A DNA stretch of 11,731 nucleotides from CALGFH01 sp045807325 (GCA_045807325.1 JBJMHP010000031.1:1-11731); one strand, 5' to 3'; counted from the stretch's first letter, positions 1 through 6,949 are shown. The notes: a model not told the origin generated them from the sequence alone. Program-made: numbers and translations.

Positions 1-758
1 GCGGCCACGGCCGCGGCCAGCCCGGCGATCCCGGGCAGGTTCTCCATACCGGCCCTTCGGCGGCGCTCGCGCTCGTCGCCGAGCAGGACCGGGCGCAGCC
101 GGGCCCGCCGGGAGGCGACCAGGAAGCCGGTCCCGGGCGGCCCGTAGACCTTGTGGCCGCTGGCCACCAGCAGGTCGGCGCCGAGCTCGGCCATGTCCAC
201 CGGCAGCCGCCCCAGGGTCTGGCAGGCGTCGACCAGCACCAGCGCCCTCCGCTCGTGGGCCAGGGCCGCGGCCTCCTGGACCGGCTGGATGGTGCCGACC
301 TCGTGGTTGGCGTGCTGGAGGCAGACCAGCAGGGTGTCGTCCCGCACCGCCTCGGCCAGCTCGTCCGGGTCGACCCGGCCGGTGCCGTCGACCCCGACCT
401 CGGTGACCTCGAACCCCTGGCCGGCCAGGGCCCGGGCCGGGGCCAGCACCGAGGTGTGCTCGACGGCCGAGACGACCAGGTGGCGGCGGCGCCCGGCCAC
501 CCTGGCCATCCCGGTGACGGCCAGGTTGGCCGCCTCGGTCCCGCCGGAGGTGAAGATGACCTCGTCGGGGGCGGCCCCGACCGCCGCCGCCAGCTGCTCC
601 CGGGACCGGTCCAGCAGCGTCCGTGCCCGCCGGCCCCGCCCGTACAGCCGCGAGGGGTCGCCGAAGCCGTCCAGGGCCTCCAGCAGCGCCGCCCGCGCCC
701 GCGGGTGCAGGGGGGTGGTGGAGGCGGCGTCCAGGTAGGTCTCGGCAACGGCGCGCAT
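1..758 (-). CDS. Cysteine desulfurase (NifS/IscS-type, class V aminotransferase), 3' end outside window
   Basis: PLP enzyme that takes sulfur from L-cysteine for Fe-S cluster, thiolated tRNA or cofactor synthesis in the cytoplasm. The 252 visible residues carry the family's landmarks in order: YLDAASTTPL near residue 8, SGGTEAANLA at 71-80, His101 (stacks on PLP), NHEVGTIQP at 151-159, Asp177 and Gln180 (pyridine contacts) in VDACQTLGRLPVD, and the Schiff-base Lys203 in SGHKVYGPPGTG. RAGMENLPG at 235-243 matches the usual R-x-GTEN-x-P block. The C-terminal third with the catalytic cysteine lies beyond the window, so the subtype (NifS, IscS or a tRNA-thiolation partner) cannot be settled. The ATG at 758 gives the standard N-terminus. 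It has no Shine-Dalgarno sequence but sits 7 nt after a TACGCT box, suggesting a leaderless message. It lies 45 bp downstream of the lyase-like gene on the same strand, so both readthrough and its own promoter are possible. Confidence 0.93.
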   Translation of the reverse strand, partial: MRAVAETYLDAASTTPLHPRARAALLEALDGFGDPSRLYGRGRRARTLLDRSREQLAAAVGAAPDEVIFTSGGTEAANLAVTGMARVAGRRRHLVVSAVEHTSVLAPARALAGQGFEVTEVGVDGTGRVDPDELAEAVRDDTLLVCLQHANHEVGTIQPVQEAAALAHERRALVLVDACQTLGRLPVDMAELGADLLVASGHKVYGPPGTGFLVASRRARLRPVLLGDERERRRRAGMENLPGIAGLAAAVA

Positions 759-765
759 CACGGTA

Positions 766-771
766 AGCGTA
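766..771 (-). promoter_or_regulatory. Candidate -10 box (TACGCT) for a leaderless cysteine desulfurase mRNA
   Basis: TACGCT on the minus strand fits the actinobacterial TANNNT -10 pattern. It ends 7 nt before the ATG at 758, which places the predicted transcript start on or next to the start codon. No purine-rich ribosome binding site is visible in the preceding 25 bases, as expected for a leaderless message. I see no good -35 match (ATGCGG at the expected distance). Confidence 0.4.
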
Positions 772-803
772 GCGCCGGCCGCGGCCACCGCATTCCCGGA
801 CGG

Positions 804-2378
804 CTAGGGCAGGGGCAGCTGGCCGCGTTCCAGGGCCTCGACCAGCCGGTCCAGGTCGGGCCCGAGGGGACGGTCGCGGTCCACCGGGGCGACCAGGTCG
901 TCCAGGCAGGCGGCCAGCTCCCGCAGCCCGGGCGCGGGGGCGGAGCGCGGGGCGCCCGGCCCGTTCCCCTGGTCCCGCCCGCGCAGCCACCAGGCCTGGC
1001 GGGCGGCCAGCAGCTCGCAGGCCGCGACCTCGCGGGCCAGCTCCTGGACCCGGCGCAGCTGCTCGGCCGCCTCGGGGGCGTAGCTGGCCGCGTCCTCCTG
1101 GCCGAGGGAGGTGTCGGCCTGGCCGACCGAGGCCGGGCCGGCCAGCCGGCGGGCCTCGTGCAGCGCCCCCACGGCCCGCTTGTGGACCACGACCAGCCCG
1201 GTCACCGGCCCAGGGTCGGGGCTGAGCTGGTCGGGCAGCCCGCTGAAGCGGCCGTCCAGCAGCCGGTGCAGGCGCTGGCCGGCCAGCTCGGCCGCCTGGA
1301 CCAGGGCCACCGCGGCCGTGTCCATGGACGCGGCCAGCCCGACCGCGTGGAACCCGCCACCTGACACGACCCGCCCGCCGACCACGGCGGGGGAGTCGGT
1401 GACGGCCACCAGGGCCCGGCGCACGTCCTCGTCCAGGCGCCCCAGGACCCGCCGCAGCTGGGCCAGCGCCTGGGGAGCGACCCGGAACGACACCGGCGCC
1501 TGGAGCAGGGTCGCCGCGGCCGCCCGGCCGCCGACGGCGCGGCGCAGCTCGGCCAGCACCTGCTCGAGCAGCGGGTCGCCGGCCAGCCGGCCGACCGCCT
1601 CGTCGTAGGGGTCCAGCGGCGCCGCCAGGGCGTCGATGGCGGCGGCCGCCGACGCCAGCAGCTGGCCGGCCAGGCGCTCGGCGGCCCGCAGGCGGGCCAG
1701 GGCCAGCGCGGTGGCCACCGGCGACCCGGCGAGCAGGGCGATCCCCTCCTTGGCCTGCGGCCGCAGGGGCGCCACCCCCCGGTCGGCCAGGGCGGCGGCC
1801 GCGTCCCGGACCGACCCGCCCGGCCCGAGGACCAGCCCCGCCCCGACCAGGGTCTGGAAGGCGTGGGCCAGCGGGATCACCTCGCCGGCGCAGCCCACCC
1901 CGCCCCGGGGCACGGCCGGGACGAAGCCGTCGTTGACCCGGTCGACCAGGAACGCACACAGCGCCGGCCCGACCCCGGCGTGGCCGCTGACGAGGTTCCC
2001 GAGCCGGGTCACCAGCAGCGCCCGGGCCTCGGCCGGCTCCAGCCACGGCGGCCCCCCGACGGCCCGGCCGAGCAGGAGGTTGCGCTGGTGGTCGGCCTGG
2101 GCCGCCGGGTCCAGGTCGACCGAGGCCAGCCAGCCCGCGCCCGTGCTGACCCCGTAGACGGGCGTGCCGGCGGCCAGCAACGCCGCCAGCTCGGCCTGCC
2201 CGGCCGCGACCCGCTCCAGGGCCGCCGGGTGAAGGGCCAGCGGGCGGCCGCCCCAGGCCACCGCCTCGACCGCCTCCCTGGTCAGGTCCTCCGGCCCGGA
2301 CAGGGTGATCGAGGAATGGTCGGGCCCGGGCCGGGGAACCCCTGTCGGGCCGCTATGGTTAGGTTGGGTGGTCGACAT
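804..2378 (-). CDS. HAL/PAL-family aromatic amino acid lyase homologue lacking the MIO triad (Cys-Ala-Gly instead of Ala-Ser-Gly)
   Basis: 524 residues, normal length for histidine ammonia-lyases, and colinear with them. VYGVSTGAG at 74-82 holds the catalytic-type Tyr75. KEGIALLAGS is at 210-219, QAPVSFRVAPQ at 293-303 keeps Gln293, Arg299 and Gln303, TDSP at 327-330, GGFHA at 341-345, and GQEDAASYA at 426-434 keeps Glu428. The MIO site usually reads VGASGDLAPLAH but here reads VGCAGEVIPLAH (161-172), so the serine needed for backbone cyclisation is Ala164. Other HAL substrate residues also differ: the SH pair is Gly104-Arg105, the Asn of INGT is Ala217, Tyr280 of HAL corresponds to Val296, and the His of QEDH is Ala430. 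The fold is therefore secure, but deamination of histidine is unlikely. It may be a MIO-independent eliminase acting on a substrate with a better leaving group, or a non-catalytic relative. The ATG at 2378 was chosen because further in-frame extension upstream runs into the divergent transporter gene. It is divergent from a quaternary-amine importer, which hints at its substrate. Confidence 0.85.
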   Translation of the reverse strand: MSTTQPNHSGPTGVPRPGPDHSSITLSGPEDLTREAVEAVAWGGRPLALHPAALERVAAGQAELAALLAAGTPVYGVSTGAGWLASVDLDPAAQADHQRNLLLGRAVGGPPWLEPAEARALLVTRLGNLVSGHAGVGPALCAFLVDRVNDGFVPAVPRGGVGCAGEVIPLAHAFQTLVGAGLVLGPGGSVRDAAAALADRGVAPLRPQAKEGIALLAGSPVATALALARLRAAERLAGQLLASAAAAIDALAAPLDPYDEAVGRLAGDPLLEQVLAELRRAVGGRAAAATLLQAPVSFRVAPQALAQLRRVLGRLDEDVRRALVAVTDSPAVVGGRVVSGGGFHAVGLAASMDTAAVALVQAAELAGQRLHRLLDGRFSGLPDQLSPDPGPVTGLVVVHKRAVGALHEARRLAGPASVGQADTSLGQEDAASYAPEAAEQLRRVQELAREVAACELLAARQAWWLRGRDQGNGPGAPRSAPAPGLRELAACLDDLVAPVDRDRPLGPDLDRLVEALERGQLPLP

Positions 2379-2408
2379 GGTCGCGCTCGCCGGCGTGTGC
2401 TCGGGCCG

Positions 2409-2438
2409 TTGACACCTAGCGTGGAACGTTGCCACACT
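2409..2438 (+). promoter_or_regulatory. Candidate promoter for the ABC importer cluster, with a dyad in the spacer
   Basis: The 106-base gap between the divergent lyase-like gene and the importer holds a perfect -35 hexamer TTGACA (2409-2414). A weak -10 candidate, CACACT (2433-2438), follows after 18 bases. Within the spacer, GTGG (2421-2424) and CCAC (2432-2435) flank an AACGTT palindrome (2425-2430). This could be an operator controlling both directions. The -10 match is poor, so transcript start mapping would decide. Confidence 0.38.
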
Positions 2439-2484
2439 ACGCGACCACTTTCGGGTCGGGAGCCCAGAGGAGCGGGGGCGGCAG

Positions 2485-3579
2485 TTGATCAGCTTCGAAT
2501 CCGTCACCAAGCGCTTCCCCGATGGCACCACCGCCGTGGACACCCTCTCCCTGGAGGTGCCCGAGGGCGACCTGACCGTCCTGGTGGGCCCGTCCGGCTG
2601 CGGCAAGACCACCACCCTGCGCATGATCAACCGGATGATCGAGGCCACCAGCGGCCGCATCGTGGTCGACGGCCGCGACGTGGCCGCGGTCGACCCGCCC
2701 GAGCTGCGGCGCCGCATCGGCTACGTCATCCAGCAGATCGGCCTGTTCCCGCACCGAACCATCGCCGAGAACATCGCCACCGTGCCCGAGCTGGTGGGCT
2801 GGGACAAGCAGCGGATCCGGGGCCGGGTGGCCGAGCTGCTGGAGCTGGTCGGCCTGCCGGCCGAGATCCGTGACCGCTACCCGCACCAGCTCTCGGGCGG
2901 CCAGCGCCAGCGGGTCGGGGTGGCCAGGGCCCTGGCCGTGGACCCGCCGATCATGCTCATGGACGAGCCGTTCGGCGCGGTTGACCCGATCGTGCGTAGC
3001 CGCCTCCAGGACGAGTTCCTCCGCCTCCAGCAGGAGGTGCGCAAGACGATCGTGTTCGTCACCCACGACATCGACGAGGCGATCAAGATGGGCGACCGCA
3101 TCGCCATCTTCCGCCAGGGTGGCCACCTGGAGCAGTACGCCCCTCCCGACGAGCTGCTGGCCGAGCCGGCCAGCGACTTCGTGGCCGACTTCCTCGGGGC
3201 CGAGCGGGGCCTCAAGCGCCTGGCCCTGATCCCGGTGTCGGCGGTCAAGGCCGAGCCCGGCCCGGTGGTCTCGCCCGACGACGACGGCCGGCGGGCCCTG
3301 GCCGTGGCCGAGGCCTACGGCAGCGACTGGGTGGTGGTGGTGGTGGACGACGACCGGCGGCTGCTCGGCTGGGCCCGTGCCTCCGAGGCGGCCGAGCGGG
3401 GCCGGGTCGGCGACGCCGAGCTGCGCCCCTTCCAGCTCCAGGTCCGGGCCGACGACTCGCTGCGGGCCGCCCTCAACGCCATGGTCCAGTCGCGCACCGG
3501 GGTGGCCGTGCGGGTCAGCGACGGCGACCGCTACGAGGGCCTCGTCACCCTCGAGCTGCTGTCCAGGGAGATTAGTTGA
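2485..3579 (+). CDS. Quaternary-amine (glycine betaine/choline/osmoprotectant) ABC importer ATPase, OpuCA/ProV family
   Basis: Cytoplasmic ATPase powering import of a quaternary ammonium or related solute. 364 residues. Walker A GPSGCGKTT is at 35-43, the Q-loop in IQQIGLFPHRT at 82-92 (the GLFPH motif is typical of the OpuC/ProV group), signature LSGGQ at 136-140, Walker B IMLMDEP at 156-162 and the switch His194 in VTHD. After about residue 247 a 117-residue tail (ending in GVAVRVSDGDRYEGLVTLE) resembles CBS-domain material, but it is shorter and more divergent than the tandem CBS pair used for ionic-strength sensing in some relatives. The start is TTG at 2485: it gives the canonical MISFESVTKRF opening and is preceded by AGAGGAG about 12 bases upstream. 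The stop overlaps the next gene's start in TTGA (3576-3579), which implies translational coupling. The family is certain; the exact substrate is not. Confidence 0.95.
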   Translation: MISFESVTKRFPDGTTAVDTLSLEVPEGDLTVLVGPSGCGKTTTLRMINRMIEATSGRIVVDGRDVAAVDPPELRRRIGYVIQQIGLFPHRTIAENIATVPELVGWDKQRIRGRVAELLELVGLPAEIRDRYPHQLSGGQRQRVGVARALAVDPPIMLMDEPFGAVDPIVRSRLQDEFLRLQQEVRKTIVFVTHDIDEAIKMGDRIAIFRQGGHLEQYAPPDELLAEPASDFVADFLGAERGLKRLALIPVSAVKAEPGPVVSPDDDGRRALAVAEAYGSDWVVVVVDDDRRLLGWARASEAAERGRVGDAELRPFQLQVRADDSLRAALNAMVQSRTGVAVRVSDGDRYEGLVTLELLSREIS

Positions 3580-4253
3580 GCTCCGGTCCGGTGCCGGTCC
3601 TGGCGGCCGAGCTGATCCGCTGGTCGTGGATCGGCGACCACCTCGACGACATCCGCGCCGCCCTCGTCCAGCACGTGCAGCTCACCGTCCTGGCCGTGCT
3701 GCTCGGGCTGCTGCTGGCGTTCCCGCTGGCGCTGGCGGCGGTCCGCTGGCCGCGGCTGTACGGGCCGATCCTCGGCCTCACCGGGGTCCTGTTCACCATC
3801 CCGTCGCTGGCCCTGTTCATCCTGCTGATCCCGTTCACCGGGCTGCAGATCCAGACCGCGCTGATCGGGCTGACGATCTATACGCTGCTGATCCTGGTCC
3901 GGAACATGGTCGAGGGGCTGCGGGGGGTCGACCGCGACGTCCGCGAGGCCGCCGAGGCGATGGGCTTCACCCCGGCCCGCCAGCTCGTCCAGGTCGAGCT
4001 GCCGCTGGCCCTGCCGGTGATCATGGCCGGCGTCCGCATCGCCACCGTCACCACCATCGGGCTGGTCACCGTCACCGCCCTGATCGGCTGGGGCGGGCTG
4101 GGGAAGCTGTTCATCGAAGGCTTCACCCTGAACTTCGGCACCCCCATCGTCGTCGGGATCGTGCTCTCGGCGCTGCTGGCCTTCACCGCCGACCTCCTCC
4201 TGGTCGGGCTGCAGCACCGGCTCACCCCCTGGGCCCGGAGCGGCGGGAGGTAG
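3576..4253 (+). CDS. Quaternary-amine ABC importer permease, first subunit (OpuCB/YehW-like)
   Basis: Integral membrane subunit of the importer, 225 residues with about five or six hydrophobic segments (roughly 35-56, 65-86, 92-109, 145-170, 189-211). The cytoplasmic coupling loop that docks on the ATPase is clear: REAAEAMGFTPARQLVQVEL from about 123 to 142, followed by PLALPVIMAGVR. GWGGLGKLFIEGF at 171-183 is typical of OpuCB/OpuCD permeases. The TTG start at 3576 overlaps the ATPase stop by four bases and has AGGGAG (3565-3570) five bases upstream, so it was preferred over the GTG at 3590. Unlike the EgtU-type arrangement, no substrate-binding domain is fused to this permease; the binding protein is separate (5011-5934). 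Confidence 0.93.
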   Translation: MSSGPVPVLAAELIRWSWIGDHLDDIRAALVQHVQLTVLAVLLGLLLAFPLALAAVRWPRLYGPILGLTGVLFTIPSLALFILLIPFTGLQIQTALIGLTIYTLLILVRNMVEGLRGVDRDVREAAEAMGFTPARQLVQVELPLALPVIMAGVRIATVTTIGLVTVTALIGWGGLGKLFIEGFTLNFGTPIVVGIVLSALLAFTADLLLVGLQHRLTPWARSGGR

Positions 4254-4257
4254 CGCC

Positions 4258-4965
4258 TTGAACGTGGTCAACGAGGTGATCGCCTGGCTGACCGATCCGG
4301 CCCAGTGGAGCGGGCCCGAGGGGATCCCGGTCCGCACCCTGCAGCACCTCGGCTACTCGCTGCTGGCCACGGCCATCGCCGCCGCCATCGCCCTGCCCAT
4401 CGGCGTCCTCATCGGCCACACCGGCCGGGGTGCCGTGTTCGCCGTCAACCTGACCAACCTGGGCCGGGCCATCCCCACCCTCGGCATCATCATCCTGGTG
4501 TTCATCCTGGCTGGCTTCGGCATCGTCCCGGTCCTGGTCGCCCTCACCGCCCTGGCCGTGCCCCCGATCGTGACCAACAGCTACGTCGGGGTCCGCTCGG
4601 TCGACCCGGAGGTCCGCGAGGCCGCCGAGGGCATGGGCATGCGGGGCCGCCAGGTGCTGTGGAGGGTCGAGCTGCCGGTGGCCATGCCGCTGATCATGGC
4701 CGGCATCCGCACCTCCACGGTGCAGGTGGTGGCGACCGCGACCCTGGCCGCCTATGTCGGCCTGGGCGGGCTTGGTCGCTACCTGATCGACGGGTTCTCC
4801 CAGCGTGACCTCCCCCAGGTGGTCGGCGGTGCCATCCTGGTGGCGGTGCTGGCGCTGCTGATCGAGTTGGCGCTCGGCCGCCTGCAGACCCTGGTGGTCT
4901 CGCGAGGGCTGGCCGAGCGGGGCGCGGATGCGGCCGTCCGCGCCAAGGTCCAGAAGGCCGCATAG
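4258..4965 (+). CDS. Quaternary-amine ABC importer permease, second subunit (OpuCD/YehY-like)
   Basis: Second transmembrane subunit, 235 residues. It is paralogous to the preceding gene product and presumably forms a heterodimer with it. Hydrophobic segments lie at about 33-52, 60-97, 140-170 and 188-206. The ATPase-docking loop is REAAEGMGMRGRQVLWRVEL (120-139), followed by PVAMPLIMAGIRTS, and GLGGLGRYLIDGF at 168-180 parallels the partner subunit. The TTG start at 4258 follows the previous stop by four bases and has GGGAGG (4246-4251), partly inside the previous gene, as its ribosome binding site. The C-terminus (about 214-235) is a short charged Ala/Arg/Lys tail. Confidence 0.93.
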   Translation: MNVVNEVIAWLTDPAQWSGPEGIPVRTLQHLGYSLLATAIAAAIALPIGVLIGHTGRGAVFAVNLTNLGRAIPTLGIIILVFILAGFGIVPVLVALTALAVPPIVTNSYVGVRSVDPEVREAAEGMGMRGRQVLWRVELPVAMPLIMAGIRTSTVQVVATATLAAYVGLGGLGRYLIDGFSQRDLPQVVGGAILVAVLALLIELALGRLQTLVVSRGLAERGADAAVRAKVQKAA

Positions 4966-5010
4966 TCCCGGGACGACACGGTCCCAAGTCCAAGGAAAGG
5001 ACGATCGTCC

Positions 5011-5934
5011 ATGCGAAGGATCCGGCTCGGCGGTGCCGTGGTCGTGACCTGCCTGGCGCTGCTGCTGGCCGCCTGCGGTGGCGGGGGGAACGACGCGCTG
5101 CAGGGAGGCAGCCAGCAGAACGGGGGGTCGACCGTCACCGTCGGCTCGACCAACTTCTCCGAGCAGCTCATCCTGGCCGAGATGTACGCCGCCGTGCTCA
5201 AGAAGGCCGGCGTCAAGGTCGACACCAGGCTGAACCTCGGGGCCAGAGAGGTCGTCTTCCCGGCGCTGGAGAAGGGCGACATCGACCTGCTGCCCGAGTA
5301 CAACGGCTCGGTCCTGTCATTCCTCGACCCGAAGGCCACCCAGACCACCTCCCAGGAGGTCAACACCGCCCTCACGCCGCTGCTCGACGCCAAGGGCCTG
5401 GTCGCCCTCGAGCAGAGCCCGGCCGAGGACAAGGACGGCTGGGCCGTCACCAAGGAGACCGCCGCCAAGTACGGGCTGGCCAAGATCTCCGACCTCAAGG
5501 GCAAGGCACATATGCTGGTCGTCGGCGGTCCGCCGGAGCTCAAGACCCGGCCGGCCGGCCTCCCCGGCCTCAAGAAGGTCTACGGCATCGAGGACTTCAA
5601 GGAGTTCAAGGCGCTGGACGCCGGCGGCCCCCTGACCACCTCGGCCCTCAACAAGGGCGACATCGACGTGGGCAGGGTGTTCACCACCCAGGGGGCCATC
5701 GCCCAGTACGGCTGGGTGGTGCTCCAGGAGGACAAGCCGCTCGAGCCGGCCCAGAACATCGTGCCCATCGGCCGCAAGGACGCCATGACCGACCAGGTCA
5801 AGCAGGCGCTGGACGCCATCTCGGCCAAGATCACCACCGAGGAGCTCATCAAGCTCAACAAGCTGGTCGACGTGGACAAGCAGGACCCCGAGAAGGTCGC
5901 CAACGATTGGCTGACCCAGCAGGGCCTGCTCTGA
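5011..5934 (+). CDS. Quaternary-amine-type ABC importer substrate-binding lipoprotein (OpuAC/OpuCC/ProX family)
   Basis: Extracytoplasmic receptor that delivers the solute to the two permeases. 307 residues. A lipoprotein signal peptide (MRRIRLGG, then a hydrophobic stretch) ends in the lipobox LAAC with Cys22, followed by a Gly/Asn/Gln-rich linker to about 40. The mature domain opens with VTVGSTNFSEQLILAEMYA (42-60), the usual G-S/K-x-NF-x-EQ block, then LNLGAREVVFPALEKGDIDLLPEYNGS. Relatives generally read PEYTGT, so Asn98-Gly99-Ser100 is a variant. FTTQGAI at 224-230 matches the second-lobe hinge block. The ATG has AAGGAAAGG (4992-5000) ten bases upstream. The 45-base gap from the permease gene holds no obvious terminator, so it is probably in the same operon. 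The aromatic ligand cage cannot be read with confidence without alignment, so betaine, choline, carnitine, ergothioneine or another ligand all remain open. Confidence 0.94.
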   Translation: MRRIRLGGAVVVTCLALLLAACGGGGNDALQGGSQQNGGSTVTVGSTNFSEQLILAEMYAAVLKKAGVKVDTRLNLGAREVVFPALEKGDIDLLPEYNGSVLSFLDPKATQTTSQEVNTALTPLLDAKGLVALEQSPAEDKDGWAVTKETAAKYGLAKISDLKGKAHMLVVGGPPELKTRPAGLPGLKKVYGIEDFKEFKALDAGGPLTTSALNKGDIDVGRVFTTQGAIAQYGWVVLQEDKPLEPAQNIVPIGRKDAMTDQVKQALDAISAKITTEELIKLNKLVDVDKQDPEKVANDWLTQQGLL

Positions 5935-6922
5935 CGCTCCGCTTCGTCGCTGGACCGGACGTCGACGCCCTCGACGTCACGCGGGCCGAGATCCTGGCCG
6001 CCGTCGAGGGCGCCGTCCGGGCCCAGGGCGAGGGGAGCGTCGTGCTCGAGCCGCGAGTCCACCTGGCCCCCCCAACGGGGGCGCCGGGCATTTCAACGTG
6101 CTCCGCGGCCACCTCGGCCCCGAGCACGTCAGCGGGGTCAAGGTGGTCGGCGACTTCGTCGGCAACTGGCGGCTCGGCCTGCCCAGCGAGCTGGCCCTGG
6201 TGCTGCTGCTGGACCCCGACACCGGCATGCCGCTCGGCATCGTCGACGGGACCCTGCTGACCGCCGCCCGCACCGGCGCCCTGACCGCACTCGGGGCCAG
6301 GCACCTGGCCCGGCCCGACTCGCGGATCCTCGGCCACCTGGGCGCCCGCGGGTCGGCCTGGTGGAACGTGACCATGCTGGACGACCTGTTCGACTTCGAC
6401 GAGATCCGGGTGACCAGCCGGCGGGCCTCCTCGCGGGAGGCGTTCGCGGCCCGGCTGTCGGAGGACCTGGGCAAGCCGGTCCGGGCCGTGGCCACCCCGG
6501 CCGAGGCCCTGGCCGGCGCCGACATCATGGTCGAGGCGACCCGGCTGACCGAGCCGGCCGTGCTGCTGGAGACCGCCTGGGTCACCCAGGGGACCACGGT
6601 CATCCCCTACGGCACGGTCAGCGCCGTCGACCTGGACCTGGTCGAGGTGATGGACAAGGTGGTGGTCGACGACTGGGGCCAGGCCACCGTCGGGCCGCTG
6701 GGCGCCCTGCGCCGCCACGTCGACAGCGGCCGCCTGGGCCGCCACAACCTGCATGCCGAGCTGGGCGAGATCGTGGCCGGCAAGGCGCCGGGCCGCGAGC
6801 GGCCCGAGGAGCGGACCCTGTTCTGGCACCGCGGCCTGGCCACCACCGACGTGGCCGTGGCCAAGCTGTTCCTGGACCGGGCCGGGGACGCCGGCCTGGG
6901 CACCCTGCTACGCTACCGCTGA
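5907..6922 (+). CDS. Ornithine cyclodeaminase/mu-crystallin family protein, interrupted by a -1 frameshift
   Basis: NAD(P)-dependent Rossmann-fold family that includes ornithine cyclodeaminase, alanine dehydrogenase, ketimine reductase and L-diaminopropionate synthase-type enzymes. The N-terminal part (LRFVAGPDVDALDVTRAEIL to EPRVHLAPP) reads in one frame from 5907 to about 6073. The rest, starting GHFNVLRGHLGPEHVSGVKV, reads in the -1 frame to the TGA at 6920-6922. Without correction the first frame stops at 6260 (117 residues); adding one base at the C7 run 6067-6073 gives a continuous 338-residue protein of normal length. The dinucleotide-binding loop is GHLGARGSA, and RTGALTALGARHLARPDS and VVVDDWGQATVG are family-like. 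The start is uncertain: TTG at 5907 overlaps the lipoprotein gene, and CTG at 5931 would overlap its stop in CTGA. The substrate is unknown; position suggests it acts on a product of the imported compound. Confidence 0.8.
6067..6073 (+). other. C7 homopolymer at the frameshift point in the ornithine cyclodeaminase-like gene
   Basis: Seven consecutive C residues lie exactly where the reading frame of the family-conserved sequence changes from frame 3 to frame 2. An eighth C would restore HLAPPNGGAGHFNVL in one frame. This could be a real one-base deletion, a base-calling or assembly error, or a slippage site. There is no classic X-XXY-YYZ pattern with A/T-rich slippery codons, so programmed frameshifting is the least likely. 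Confidence 0.7.
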
Positions 6923-6949
6923 CCTGGAGGCAGAGGATCGGGGATTTCC

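Noticed and set aside
153..1364. A 403-residue plus-strand open frame
   Set aside because: Antisense to the cysteine desulfurase and lyase-like genes, spanning both and the gap between them; Gly/Gln/Pro-rich with no domain.
2379..2717. A 113-residue N-terminal extension of the lyase-like gene, open to an ATG at 2717
   Set aside because: It runs across the promoter region and into the divergent ATPase gene, has Arg/Ser-rich shadow-like composition, and no lyase family extends this way. ATG 2378 gives normal family length.
4779..5573. A 264-residue minus-strand open frame opposite the binding lipoprotein
   Set aside because: The plus strand encodes a lipoprotein with lipobox and family motifs; the antisense frame shows no motif and crosses a gene boundary.
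6067..6076. Programmed -1 ribosomal frameshifting at the C7 run
   Set aside because: The C run is not a classical slippery heptamer, and I could not identify a convincing stimulatory structure just downstream. A mutation or base-calling error is simpler.
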